A program made the position numbers and the translations under genes. A model generated the notes under the pieces. That model saw only the letters and a program-made list of their open reading frames with translations, was not told the origin of the DNA and ran no database searches. A stretch of 64,000 nt of DNA, from assembly GCF_010727605.1 (NCBI RefSeq), contig NZ_AP022568.1, forward strand, positions 868,001-932,000. The letters run 5' to 3'. Source of the DNA: Mycobacterium simiae. Its GTDB lineage: Bacteria; Actinomycetota; Actinomycetes; Mycobacteriales; Mycobacteriaceae. The first letter of the stretch is position 1; the number at the start of each line of letters is the position of its first letter. Positions 9,038 through 17,808 of this stretch are shown piece after piece.

Positions 9038-9748
9038 TCAACTCCTGGGGCACGTCTGAGCAGCCCGGCGCAACACGTCCGCCGACGGCTGGTCCACGGG
9101 TAGCTGATAGCCGCGCAGCACCGCGACGAACTGCATCGCGTATTGGCAGGCGAACGCCGTGTTCGGCGGCATCCACAGCGCCGGCGGCTGATCGCCCTTG
9201 TCCTGATTAGCCTGACCCTGCACGGCCAGCAGATTGGCTGGGTCGTTGCCGAAGCGCCGTCGCTGCGAGTCCGGCCAGCCGAAAGCCCCCATGTCCCAGG
9301 CGTAGGCGAGCGGGACGATGTGGTCGATCTGCACCGATTCGCCGACCTTGGCGCCGCGCCGGAAGGCGATGGTGGTGTTGGTGTACGGGTCGTGCAGGAT
9401 GCCGGTGGCCACGGCGGCGGGACACCGCTTGATCGACACGAAGGTCTTGTCGACGAGATCGCGGTCCAGAATGTCGTCGCGGGTGTCACAGCCGTTGTGG
9501 CCGCCGGGAGCGTCGTTGTCATCGTCCCAGGCGTCGCCGAAGGCCGCCCGACGATAGTCGTAGCGGTGGGCCCGCTGCGGCAGCACCGCAACACCGGCCA
9601 ACACGTCGATGCCGGGCGCCACCGTGGGCACGCCGGCGCGGGCGGTGATCTCGGTGTGCTTGGCCGCCGTGGAGTCCAGCGTTTGATAGGCGACCAGCAC
9701 CGCGACCACCGCGGCCAGCGACAGCCACAGCAGCGCCCGGCGGTTCAT
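9038..9748 (-). CDS. Secreted or anchored HNH-like (DUF1524/GmrSD-type) protein
   Basis: 236 aa, ortholog of Rv2972c. Residues 6-22 form a signal peptide or anchor (LLWLSLAAVVAVLVAYQ). The rest matches exported DUF1524 proteins: Asp142-His143 (VQIDHIVPLAYAWDMGA), Asn172 (NDPANLLAV), Asn181 and Lys184 (ANQDKGDQ), a His-Me finger nuclease-like arrangement. Cys87, Cys109, Cys201 and Cys233 could form disulfides outside the cell. Nuclease activity is inferred only. It starts 46 bp after recG on the same strand. Confidence 0.85.
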   Translation of the reverse strand: MNRRALLWLSLAAVVAVLVAYQTLDSTAAKHTEITARAGVPTVAPGIDVLAGVAVLPQRAHRYDYRRAAFGDAWDDDNDAPGGHNGCDTRDDILDRDLVDKTFVSIKRCPAAVATGILHDPYTNTTIAFRRGAKVGESVQIDHIVPLAYAWDMGAFGWPDSQRRRFGNDPANLLAVQGQANQDKGDQPPALWMPPNTAFACQYAMQFVAVLRGYQLPVDQPSADVLRRAAQTCPRS

Positions 9749-9794
9749 CGGCGCCGCTCCTTGTCATCGCTTCGTTCTGCATAGTCGCCGGCGG

Positions 9795-12014
9795 TCATGA
9801 CTTGTCCAGGTATTCGATGCGGTCGGTGTCGGTGAATTGCGCTGCCAGCAAAGCCAATCCGGGCCGGTTGCTGTTCTCTTCGTAAGCCTTGGTGCAATAC
9901 TCGCGCGCGGCTTCGAGGTAGGCCAGGTGGTCGGCCAGCGACAGCAGGCGCAGCGCGATCGCTCGCCCGGATTGATTGCGGCCCAACACATCTCCTTCAC
10001 GGCGCTCCTTGAGGTCCAATTCGGAGAGGGCGAAACCGTCCATGGTCTCGGCGACGGCGCGCAGTCGCCGGCCGGCCGGCGAGGCCGGCGAGCTCCAGGT
10101 GGCCAGCAGGCACAGGCTGGGATGCTCACCGCGGCCGATGCGGCCCCTGAGCTGATGCAACTGACTGATCCCGAACCGGTCGGCGTCCATCACCAGCATC
10201 ACGGTCGCGTTGGGAACGTCGACGCCGACCTCGATGACGGTGGTACACACCAGCACGTCGATCTCGCCGGCCCGAAAGGCCGCCATCGCGGCGTCCTTCT
10301 CCTCGGCAGGCAACCGGCCATGCATCAGCCCGAGGCGCAGCGTGGCCAGCTCACCGGAGCGCAGCCGCGTGAACAGACCCTCGGCGGTTTCCGTCGGGTG
10401 CGCCTCCTCGGCGCTCTTCCCCGACTCGTCGGACTCGTCGATGCGCGGCGCCACCACGTAGGCCTGCCGACCGGCCGCGACCTCCTCGCGGATGCGCTGC
10501 CAGGCGCGGTCCAGCCAGGCGGGTTTCTCCTTGACGAAGATGACGTTGCTGGTAATCGGCTGGCGCCCGCGCGGCAGTTCGCGCAGCGTCGAGGTTTCCA
10601 GGTCGCCGTAGACCGTCAGCGCGACCGTGCGCGGGATCGGAGTCGCCGTCATCACCAGCAGGTGTGGCGTGATCCCCGCAGGAGCCTTGGCCCGCAACTG
10701 ATCCCGTTGCTCCACCCCGAACCGGTGTTGCTCGTCGACCACCACCATGCCCAGGTTGTGAAACTCCACCGCGTCCTGCAGCAGCGCGTGCGTGCCGATG
10801 ACGATGCCGACCTGCCCGCTCGCGATGTCGGCGCGGACCTGATTCTTCTGCGCGGCGGACATCGATCCGGTCAGCAGCGCGGCCCGGGTCGCGTTGTCTG
10901 CCCCGCCCAGCTGGCCGGCCATAGCCAGGGGGCCGAGCACGTCGTTGATCGACCGCAGATGTTGTGCCGCAAGGACTTCGGTGGGAGCCAGCAGGGCGCA
11001 CTGGTAGCCCGCGTCGACCATCTGCAGCATCGCCAGCACCGCAACGATCGTCTTGCCGGAGCCGACCTCGCCCTGCAGCAGCCGATTCATCGGCCGCGTC
11101 GCCGCGAGCCCGTCGGACAGCACCCCGAGCGTTTCACGTTGCCCCGCAGTCAGCTCAAACGGTAAACGGCGCAACAGTTCTGCTACCAACCCATCGAGGC
11201 GTGGCGGCGCCGACGGTCCCGATTGCGACAGCTCGCCATGCCGGCGCGAGACCAGCGCCCACTGCAGACCGACGGCTTCGTCGAAGGTCAGCCGTTCCCG
11301 CGCGCGGCGGCGGTCCACCTCGTCCTCGGCCAGATGAATGGCGCGCAGCGCCTCATCTTCGGAGATCAGGCCGTGGGCGGCGATCAGTTCGGCGGGCAGC
11401 GGGTCCGCGACGGGCTCGAGGACGTCGAGGACTTGACGCACGCAGGAGAAGATGTCCCAGCTCTGCAGTTTGGTGCTGGCCGGATAGATCGGGAAGAAGC
11501 GGCGCTCGAACTCCGACATCAACACCTCGCCGCTGACGGCCCGGGAGGCGTCGGCGATGGACTTGAGCGCCTTACTGCCGCGGTTGCGTCGTCCGGGCGC
11601 GTCGAGGAGGAGAAAGTCCGGGTGCGTCAACTGCATGACGTTTCGGAAATATCCGACCTCCCCGGAAAGCATCACCTTGGCCCCCGTGGTGAGGTCCTTG
11701 CTCAGGTAGTCCGCGTTGAAGAACGTCGCGGTCACCTTGTTGCGCCCGGAGCCGACGGTGATGCGCAGGCATTTACGCCTCGGGTTCTTCTTCATGGGAA
11801 ACGTGTGGGTATCGGTGATCGTGTCGACGAGGGTGATGTGCTGACCCGTTTCGGGCCGGTCGTCGTCGCTATCCCAGCGGGCGGCGCCCTCGGAGTAGCT
11901 GCGCGGGTAGTGGCGCAGCAGATCGTCCACGGTGCGGATGCCGAACACCTCGTCGAGGGGATCCGCGGCCTTGGCACCCAGCAGGTAGTCCAACCGATCT
12001 TGCAGCGACACCAC
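9795..12014 (-). CDS. recG: ATP-dependent DNA helicase RecG
   Basis: 739 aa, the family's usual length. RecG remodels stalled replication forks and migrates Holliday junctions. An N-terminal wedge/OB domain (about 50-140) precedes the SF2 motor. Walker A is GEVGSGKT at 315-322 and motif II is DEQH at 427-430, followed by RFGVEQR. The C-terminal helicase domain holds VGVDVPNATVMLVMDADRFG and LHQLRGRIGRG. Start GTG 12014 is followed by another GTG codon. The fakA-like stop lies 2 bp upstream, so the two genes are co-transcribed. Confidence 0.97.
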   Translation of the reverse strand: MVSLQDRLDYLLGAKAADPLDEVFGIRTVDDLLRHYPRSYSEGAARWDSDDDRPETGQHITLVDTITDTHTFPMKKNPRRKCLRITVGSGRNKVTATFFNADYLSKDLTTGAKVMLSGEVGYFRNVMQLTHPDFLLLDAPGRRNRGSKALKSIADASRAVSGEVLMSEFERRFFPIYPASTKLQSWDIFSCVRQVLDVLEPVADPLPAELIAAHGLISEDEALRAIHLAEDEVDRRRARERLTFDEAVGLQWALVSRRHGELSQSGPSAPPRLDGLVAELLRRLPFELTAGQRETLGVLSDGLAATRPMNRLLQGEVGSGKTIVAVLAMLQMVDAGYQCALLAPTEVLAAQHLRSINDVLGPLAMAGQLGGADNATRAALLTGSMSAAQKNQVRADIASGQVGIVIGTHALLQDAVEFHNLGMVVVDEQHRFGVEQRDQLRAKAPAGITPHLLVMTATPIPRTVALTVYGDLETSTLRELPRGRQPITSNVIFVKEKPAWLDRAWQRIREEVAAGRQAYVVAPRIDESDESGKSAEEAHPTETAEGLFTRLRSGELATLRLGLMHGRLPAEEKDAAMAAFRAGEIDVLVCTTVIEVGVDVPNATVMLVMDADRFGISQLHQLRGRIGRGEHPSLCLLATWSSPASPAGRRLRAVAETMDGFALSELDLKERREGDVLGRNQSGRAIALRLLSLADHLAYLEAAREYCTKAYEENSNRPGLALLAAQFTDTDRIEYLDKS

Positions 12015-12016
12015 GA

Positions 12017-13708
12017 CTACTCGACCCCGATCAACAGCGCGTCCCCCCGATGCCCGGTGCGGTAGGTCACCAGCTCGGTGCCCGGATGGTGATCGTGTAC
12101 GTGCTGCTGCAGCACGTCGGTCACCGCCGCGCCGCTCGAAGTCAGCACCCCGGCGCCGACCAGCACCGTCACCAGATCACCACCCGAGGCCAGCAGCAGG
12201 TCGAGCAGGCCGATCGCCGCCCCGGTCACGTCGTCGGCGACGATGAGCACCTCGTCGCCGGCGATGCCCAAGCCGTCGCCCGGCTGGCAGCGGCCGGCCC
12301 AAGTCAGCGCGCTCTCGGCGGCGATGCGCACCGAGCCGCAGCGGGCACTGCCGGCGGCGCGGGCCATCGTGTAGCCGTCGTCGACGGCCTGGCGATCCGT
12401 TTCGTGCACGGCCAACGCGGCGAGGCCCTGCACCATCGACCCCGTCGGTATCGGCACCACGTCGATGCCCCAACCGATCGCCGCGGTGCAGCCGGCGACC
12501 AGCTCTTCGGCGGCCACGTACCCATTGGGCAGCACCATCACCTGGGCGGCCCCGGTGTCGACGACGGCCCGCATCAGCTGGTGGGCGCTCACGGTCGTGG
12601 CCTGGTCACTCCCCTGCCGGTCCAGTCGCAGCACGTGCGCCCCCTCGCCGGCGAACAGCGCGGCCGCGCCGTCCCCGTCGACCACGGCCACCACCGCCCG
12701 CTCCCGGGTCCAGCTGCCCGCCGGCAGTCCGACCGCGCCGGAACTCAGCGCGGAAATCACGATCCGGCTCAGCCGCCCGGCCGCCAAACCCGCTTCGACC
12801 GCGGCACCGGCGTCGTCGGTATGTACGTGCACCGAGTAGCTGCTCGAGGACTTCGTTGAATCCGTCGCGATCGCCACCGATTCACCCAGTTCTTCGAGCC
12901 GCTGCCGCAGCCGGTCGGCGGTGCGGGCGTCACAACCGGCCAGCGCGTACATCACCTCGAACTGCGGCGCGGGCCGCTCGGCTCCGGCGGGCACTGGCTG
13001 CGCGCGCGGCGACAGTTCATAGACCGTGCGGATGGGCGGCGGCCCGGTGACCGTCGAGCGCAACGCATCCAATAGGACCAGCAAGCCACGTCCGCCGGCG
13101 TCCACGGCACCGGCGTCAGCCAGCACTTCGAGCTGCTCGGGCGTCTTCTCCAGGGCGACGACCGCCGCGTCGCCGGCAGCGGTGACCGCCGCGGCCAAGC
13201 CGTCGTTGGCGCACTCCTCGACGGCCTGGGCGGCGGCCCGTAGCACCGAGACGATGGTGCCGGGAACCTCCTCACCCCCCATCGAGGCGATCACCAACTC
13301 AACCCCGCGCTGCAACGCCGCACCGAGCAACGGGGCGTCCAGGTGCGGCAGTTCGCCGCCGGCTTCGGCGGCCGCGGTCGCGGTGACGTCGGCGATGCCG
13401 CGCAGGATTTGCGACAGAATCACCCCGGAATTGCCGCGGGCGCCGTTCAGCGCGCCCACCGACAGGGCGGACGCGGTCCGGGCCACGCAGCCGGAGCCGC
13501 CGTCGGCGCCGCCGCCCGCGTTGGCCTCGGCCAGCGCGGAACGCATGGTGAACAGCATGTTCGCCCCGGTGTCGGAGTCGGCGACCGGGAACACGTTGAG
13601 GCGGTTGATCTCGTCGATATGCGTGATCAGGTCGCTGACGGCAGTGTGGGCCCAGTCCCGCAGCGCCGGCGCATCGAGCAGACGATCCGGATTGCCCACG
13701 TGACCCAC
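12017..13708 (-). CDS. DAK2/YloV-type fatty-acid kinase (FakA-like), full length
   Basis: 563 aa. The N-terminal Dak2 kinase domain shows NVFPVADSDTGANM, with Asp44 and Asp46 as metal ligands, and GARGNSGVILSQ as nucleotide-binding loop. The C-terminal half is the FakA/YloV regulatory and carrier-binding region. FakA phosphorylates fatty acids held by FakB (DegV) proteins. In M. tuberculosis the same region is annotated as two ORFs, Rv2975c (84 aa) and Rv2974c (470 aa); here it is one uninterrupted frame. It leads a probable fakA-recG unit. The function is inferred from the domain. Confidence 0.9.
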   Translation of the reverse strand: MGHVGNPDRLLDAPALRDWAHTAVSDLITHIDEINRLNVFPVADSDTGANMLFTMRSALAEANAGGGADGGSGCVARTASALSVGALNGARGNSGVILSQILRGIADVTATAAAEAGGELPHLDAPLLGAALQRGVELVIASMGGEEVPGTIVSVLRAAAQAVEECANDGLAAAVTAAGDAAVVALEKTPEQLEVLADAGAVDAGGRGLLVLLDALRSTVTGPPPIRTVYELSPRAQPVPAGAERPAPQFEVMYALAGCDARTADRLRQRLEELGESVAIATDSTKSSSSYSVHVHTDDAGAAVEAGLAAGRLSRIVISALSSGAVGLPAGSWTRERAVVAVVDGDGAAALFAGEGAHVLRLDRQGSDQATTVSAHQLMRAVVDTGAAQVMVLPNGYVAAEELVAGCTAAIGWGIDVVPIPTGSMVQGLAALAVHETDRQAVDDGYTMARAAGSARCGSVRIAAESALTWAGRCQPGDGLGIAGDEVLIVADDVTGAAIGLLDLLLASGGDLVTVLVGAGVLTSSGAAVTDVLQQHVHDHHPGTELVTYRTGHRGDALLIGVE

Positions 13709-13805
13709 CTCCTCGGGCGATTCGAGCCAGCCGACCGGTCTATTGAGCCTAGCCAGCGGCCGCGACAGTGTCGGTGTTCAACCGACCGTCGCTTGTGCAG
13801 CGTTT

Positions 13806-13833
13806 TGGTGGTTGCCCACCACTGTCGGTATCC
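13806..13833. promoter_or_regulatory. Dyad and possible promoter ahead of rpmB
   Basis: The 206 bp between the divergent fakA-like and rpmB genes hold a perfect 6-bp dyad, TGGTGG-TTGC-CCACCA (13806-13821), and a TATCCT hexamer just after it that could be a -10 element for rpmB, with TTGGTG 18 bp upstream as a weak -35. A GAGGAG ribosome site at 13901-13906 fixes the rpmB start. Whether the dyad is a factor site (for example zinc dependent) is not shown by the sequence. Confidence 0.3.
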
Positions 13834-13914
13834 TGGACCGGCCCGGGTAACCTGGGCCGTTCCGGCTCGCGAGCTGACCGTGCCGGATCCCCGAACATTT
13901 GAGGAGCAAGAACG

Positions 13915-14109
13915 ATGGCCGCTGTGTGCGAAATCTGCGGGAAAGGCCCCGGCTTCGGCAAGTCGGTGTCCCACTCCCACCGGCGCACCAGCCGGCGCTG
14001 GGACCCGAATGTTCAGACCGTGCACGTGGCGACTCGCCCGGGCGGCAACAAGAAGCGCGTCAACGCATGCACGTCCTGCATCAAGGCCGGCAAGGTCGTC
14101 AGGGCCTAG
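13915..14109 (+). CDS. rpmB: Ribosomal protein bL28, zinc-binding (C+) form
   Basis: 64 aa, the usual length. Two CxxC pairs, CEIC near residue 5 and CTSC near residue 52, form a zinc ribbon. [15 protein letters not shown] is the L28 signature. A GAGGAG site sits 8 nt before the ATG. Mycobacteria carry several L28 genes, of which cysteine-free versions replace the C+ form when zinc is low. This one stands alone between fakA (divergent) and an SDR gene (convergent, 18 bp away). Confidence 0.95.
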   Translation: MAAVCEICGKGPGFGKSVSHSHRRTSRRWDPNVQTVHVATRPGGNKKRVNACTSCIKAGKVVRA

Positions 14110-14127
14110 CCCGGCCGGCCACCGCGC

Positions 14128-14949
14128 CTACATCGCGATGTGCCCGGCGTCCACGGGTATCGACACGCCCGTCACATAGCGAGCGCGGGGACTGACCAAC
14201 CACAGCACTGCTTCCGTCACGTCCTGCGCCTCGACCAGCGGCACATCGGGTAGCAGCATCTGAGCCACCGCCGGATTGGGCTTCTCGAGCATCCGGTTGA
14301 CCACGAATTCGTTGATGATCATCGGAGTCGCGACGCCGGCCGGATGCACCGAGTTGACCCGAATCTTGTGTGGCGCATACGCATTGGCCGCCGACCGCAT
14401 CAACCCCACCACGCCGTGTTTGGACGCGGCGTAGGCGAACATCGCGGCGCTGCCATCGCCGCCGCGGCCGGTGAGGCCCTGCGAGGAGCTGACCATCACG
14501 ATCGATCCCCCGAGACCCTTGCGGACCATCGACGGCACCGTGGCCAGCAGCGTGTGCCATACGCCCTTGAGGTTGGTGTCGACGATCGACGTGAATACCG
14601 GCTCGTCGTGCGTGTCGTCGTTGCCGATCGCCACCACCCCGGCGTTGGCGATGACGATGTCGATCTCGCCGAGCTCGTCGATCCCGCCGCGCACCGCGGC
14701 CTGCAACTGTTGCGGGTCGCGGACATCGGCGACCCCGGGCACCGCCTTGCGGCCGGTAGCTTCCACCAGCCGCACCGTCTCCTCGAGGTCCGATTTGGTT
14801 GCCAGCGGATAGGGAATCGCGTCGATGTCGGCGCAGATGTCCACCGCGATGATGTCGGCGCCCTGTTCGGCGAGCGCCACCGCGTGGCTGCGGCCCTGGC
14901 CGCGGGCCGCGCCGGTAATGACGGCGACCCTGTTGTCGAGTTCGCCCAT
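14128..14949 (-). CDS. SDR family oxidoreductase, mycofactocin-coupled type
   Basis: 273 aa. Cofactor motif TGAARGQG at 12-19, NAG at 102-104, the Ser near 155 and Tyr173-xxx-Lys177 are all present. The GAARGQGRSHAVALAEQGAD signature and the C-terminal YVTGVSIPVDAGH are typical of the actinobacterial SDR subfamily thought to hold NAD permanently and to recycle it through mycofactocin. The substrate, probably an alcohol or sterol/terpene, is unknown. M. tuberculosis has no counterpart between fakA and ung, so this belongs to an accessory patch. It follows the remnant SDR by 2 bp. Confidence 0.9.
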   Translation of the reverse strand: MGELDNRVAVITGAARGQGRSHAVALAEQGADIIAVDICADIDAIPYPLATKSDLEETVRLVEATGRKAVPGVADVRDPQQLQAAVRGGIDELGEIDIVIANAGVVAIGNDDTHDEPVFTSIVDTNLKGVWHTLLATVPSMVRKGLGGSIVMVSSSQGLTGRGGDGSAAMFAYAASKHGVVGLMRSAANAYAPHKIRVNSVHPAGVATPMIINEFVVNRMLEKPNPAVAQMLLPDVPLVEAQDVTEAVLWLVSPRARYVTGVSIPVDAGHIAM

Positions 14950-14951
14950 GG

Positions 14952-15113
14952 CTACACCTCCAGCTTCGTGCGGGTCTGTTCTGCGGCGACGGCCACCGGA
15001 CGGGCGGCCGGCGCCCGGGCGGTGCCCAGCCCGACGCCGCTGGTCGCCCCGGTCACGAGGATCCGTTTACCGGTCAAGTCGCCGAGGCCGCTCGGCGTCC
15101 AAGGTATTGCCAC
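14952..15113 (-). pseudogene. Remnant of a second SDR (N-terminal fragment)
   Basis: A 53-codon frame from GTG 15113 to TAG 14952-14954. It begins VAIPWTPSGLGDLTGKRI and continues LVTGATSGVGLGTAR, the N-terminus and Rossmann glycine motif of a protochlorophyllide-reductase-like mycobacterial SDR. After 33 residues the homology stops and the frame ends with AVAAEQTRTKLEV. The other ~250 residues of such an enzyme are missing, so this is a deletion remnant, possibly joining the start of the gene to its last codons. It lies 2 bp upstream of the intact SDR gene. Confidence 0.7.
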
Positions 15114-15210
15114 GGCGATCAAGAGTAATGGGCGGTTCTAGGTAAGTCGGGTCAGTTCTGCCAACATGGTCTGCGACACCGGTGGACGAGTTCATCGAGG
15201 ATGGCTTGGC

Positions 15211-15654
15211 ATGAGTGACAGCGCGCGAGAAATCACCAACCTGATCTACAGCTATGCCGAGCTGCTCGACGGCGGGAATCTGGACGCGGTGGCCGGTCTT
15301 TTCACCCACGGCCGCATCTGCGGCGTGGCGGACGGGCCGCCGGCTACGGTGTTCGAAGGGCCGGCCCGGGTGCGGCACATGTACGAGATGGCCACCCGAT
15401 TCTACGAAGACGGCACGCCCAAGACCCGCCACCACACCACGAACGTGCAGTTGTTCGTCGACGAGGACGCGGGCACCGCGCGGAGCACCTCGTATTACTG
15501 CGTCACGCAAGCAACCCCGGATCTGCCCCTGCAGGTGATCGTCACCGGGCGTTACCGAGACACCTTTCACCGGGTCGACGGTGCCTGGTGGTTCGACAGC
15601 CGCACCATGTTCGTCGACCAGGTTGGCGACGTCAGCCAGCACCTGAAGTTCTGA
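15211..15654 (+). CDS. SnoaL/NTF2-like protein
   Basis: 147 aa from ATG 15211 (MSDSAREITNLIYSYAELLD); an in-frame ATG at 15166 would add 15 unlike residues. The opening helix with YSYAELLDGGN and the middle FEGPARVRHMYE are hallmarks of cone-fold SnoaL_4/NTF2-like proteins. Members act on small hydrophobic molecules, including ketosteroids and polyketides, often in degradation clusters next to SDRs. Here an SDR and an SDR remnant lie alongside in divergent orientation. No specific reaction can be assigned. Confidence 0.82.
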   Translation: MSDSAREITNLIYSYAELLDGGNLDAVAGLFTHGRICGVADGPPATVFEGPARVRHMYEMATRFYEDGTPKTRHHTTNVQLFVDEDAGTARSTSYYCVTQATPDLPLQVIVTGRYRDTFHRVDGAWWFDSRTMFVDQVGDVSQHLKF

Positions 15655-15906
15655 TCGAGTAGCAACATCGTGCGCGTTCGGTCCGGGTCGATGTCCTTTT
15701 ACTCCAAGGGCTTTGGCCAGTTCGTCGGCGGAACGGCCGTTGGCTGAACACCCGGTCGCGGCCACCGCCGGTGAGCCGCATCATCCGGCTCGCACATCCG
15801 ATGGCGGGCCGTCAACTCCCCGGATGACGTTGGGGCACCGACCAGGACGGCACTGCTGGCACACTTCGCCGACTTCACCGGCCAGCTCAGCCACGGTGGG
15901 TACCGC
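15655..15906. other. Non-coding or decayed stretch before ung
   Basis: 252 bp with no gene I can support. Two short strings look protein-like but have no continuation: on plus, SPDDVGAPTRTALLAHFADF at about 15816-15875; on minus, SADELAKALGVKGHRP at about 15697-15744. Both may be debris of deleted genes. It is the end of the accessory patch that starts at 14128. Confidence 0.4.
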
Positions 15907-16590
15907 TTAGGGCAACCGCCAGTCGATCGGTTCAGCTCCCATGCCGGTGAGCAACTCGTTGGCGCGGCTGAACGGGCGCGAGCCGAAGAATCCGCGCGAG
16001 GCGGACAGCGGGGACGGGTGCGGCGACTCGATCGCCACGCAATTGCCCTCGGCCAGAATCGGTTTGAGCGTCGACGCGTCGCGGCCCCATAGGATCGCTA
16101 CCAGCGGTCGCGACCGGGCCACCAGGGCGCGGATGGCGCACTCGGTGACCGGTTCCCAGCCCTTGCCGCGATGCGAGGCCGGGTTGCTCGGCCGCACCGT
16201 CAGGACCCTGTTCAACAGCAGCACCCCGCGCTGCGCCCACGGCGTCAGATCGCCGCAGCCAGGTCGCGGATGACCCAGGTCGGCCGAGTACTCGTCGAAG
16301 ATGTTGGACAGGCTCCGCGGCAGCGGACGCACGTCGGGAGCCACCGAGAAGCTCAAACCCACCGCGTGTCCGGGTGTCGGGTAGGGATCCTGGCCCACGA
16401 TCAGCACCCGTACCTCATCGAACGGAAAGGTGAAGGCGCGCAGCACGTTCGGACCGGCGGGCAGATACCGACGGCCCGCCGCGATTTCCTCTCGCAGGAA
16501 CTGCCCCATCCGAGTCACCTGGTCGGCGACCGGCTCCAGCGCCGCAGCCCAGCCCGGCTCCACGAGTTCATGTAACGGACGCGCAGTCAT
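15907..16590 (-). CDS. ung: Uracil-DNA glycosylase
   Basis: 227 aa, family 1 UDG, which removes uracil arising from cytosine deamination, a heavy load in a high-GC genome. The water-activating motif GQDPYP has Asp68. The uracil pocket and Leu loop are [11 protein letters not shown] with His191. The start is ATG at 16590 ([18 protein letters not shown]). It follows thiL on the same strand, with a 39-bp gap. Confidence 0.97.
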   Translation of the reverse strand: MTARPLHELVEPGWAAALEPVADQVTRMGQFLREEIAAGRRYLPAGPNVLRAFTFPFDEVRVLIVGQDPYPTPGHAVGLSFSVAPDVRPLPRSLSNIFDEYSADLGHPRPGCGDLTPWAQRGVLLLNRVLTVRPSNPASHRGKGWEPVTECAIRALVARSRPLVAILWGRDASTLKPILAEGNCVAIESPHPSPLSASRGFFGSRPFSRANELLTGMGAEPIDWRLP

Positions 16591-16629
16591 CCCACCACCG
16601 TGTCGGTCACATTGTCATTAAACGGCACG

Positions 16630-17598
16630 CTAGTCCTGGAACGACTGCCAGCCCGGGTATCCCTGCCACGGCGCACCGTCGACCAGCACCCGGGCCGGGC
16701 CGTCGAGCACCCGCCCGATGACACGCCACCCCGGTGGCAGCGGACCCGCGAAACACGCAGCCAGAGCGTGGTCTTCGCCACCGCCCAGCACCCACGAGTA
16801 AGGATCTTCATCCACGGTGGCCGCGGCCGCGCTGAGCGCGTCGCGGTCGGGGGCCAGTGCCGCGGTGGACAGGTCGATACCCACACCCGACGCCTGCGCG
16901 ACGTGCTGCAGGTCGGCGATCAGGCCGTCGGAGACGTCGATCATGGCCTGCGCACCGTGCGCGGCGGCCACCGCGCCCTGACCGTAGGGTGGTTCCGGCA
17001 CCAGATGACGGGACCGTAACTGCTCGAACCCGCCAATACCTTTGTGCCACAATGCATATCCTGCCGCTGAACGCCCCAACTCGCCGGCGACGGCAAGCAC
17101 GGCCCCCGGTTGGGCACCGGACCGCAGCACCGGGGACCGGCCGTTCAGATCGCCCAGCACCGCAATCGAGAGCACCCAGTGCGGGGAGCTGACCAGATCA
17201 CCGCCGGCGATGCCGGCGCCGATTCGCGTTGCCTCTTCCCACATTCCGTCGGCCAGCGCCTCCACCTCCGCCGTCGGCGTCTCGGCGGGCGCGCCGAGGC
17301 CGACCACGAACGCCGTGGTCCGGCCGCCCATGGCTTCGATGTCGGCGGCGTTCTGCGCGATGGCCTTACGACCGACGTCACGCGGGGTCGACCAGTCCAG
17401 CCGGAAATGCCGGCCGGCGACCAGCATGTCGGTCGACACCAGCGTTCGACCGTCGCCGAAGGTCAGCACCGCCGCGTCGTCGCCGGGTCCCACCAGCACC
17501 GCTGCGGGTTGACGGCGACCACGAACCAGCCGGTCGATCACGGCGAACTCGCCGAGCTGCCCCAACGTGGACGGCGCGTCCGCGGGATCGTCGGGCAT
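16630..17598 (-). CDS. thiL: Thiamine-monophosphate kinase
   Basis: 322 aa; phosphorylates thiamine monophosphate to the diphosphate cofactor, which IlvB in this window also needs. Motifs are GPGDDAA (37-43), VSTDMLV and IDVSDGL (metal and phosphate binding), and GGEDHAL. The frame is open far upstream to 18801. I chose ATG 17598 because AGGAGG lies 5 nt before it and the length matches M. tuberculosis ThiL (333 aa). An ATG at 17628 is the alternative. It is followed by ung on the same strand. Confidence 0.95.
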   Translation of the reverse strand: MPDDPADAPSTLGQLGEFAVIDRLVRGRRQPAAVLVGPGDDAAVLTFGDGRTLVSTDMLVAGRHFRLDWSTPRDVGRKAIAQNAADIEAMGGRTTAFVVGLGAPAETPTAEVEALADGMWEEATRIGAGIAGGDLVSSPHWVLSIAVLGDLNGRSPVLRSGAQPGAVLAVAGELGRSAAGYALWHKGIGGFEQLRSRHLVPEPPYGQGAVAAAHGAQAMIDVSDGLIADLQHVAQASGVGIDLSTAALAPDRDALSAAAATVDEDPYSWVLGGGEDHALAACFAGPLPPGWRVIGRVLDGPARVLVDGAPWQGYPGWQSFQD

Positions 17599-17808
17599 GT
17601 CCACCTCCTGTGCCGCGTTCGGTGCCATCAGCCCCTCGTCTAGCAGTCCGACCTGCGGTAAATTTGGTCCCTGCCCGCGCGAGCGGACCGCGCCAGTGTA
17701 GAGCGCTGTGGCGACGCGGACCCGGTGCGGCCCAGGAAAATCGCGAATGCGATGCAACGTAACGAGGGGAGGTGCCGGTATTCGGCGCGCTCCGTCGACG
17801 ATCGGGCG

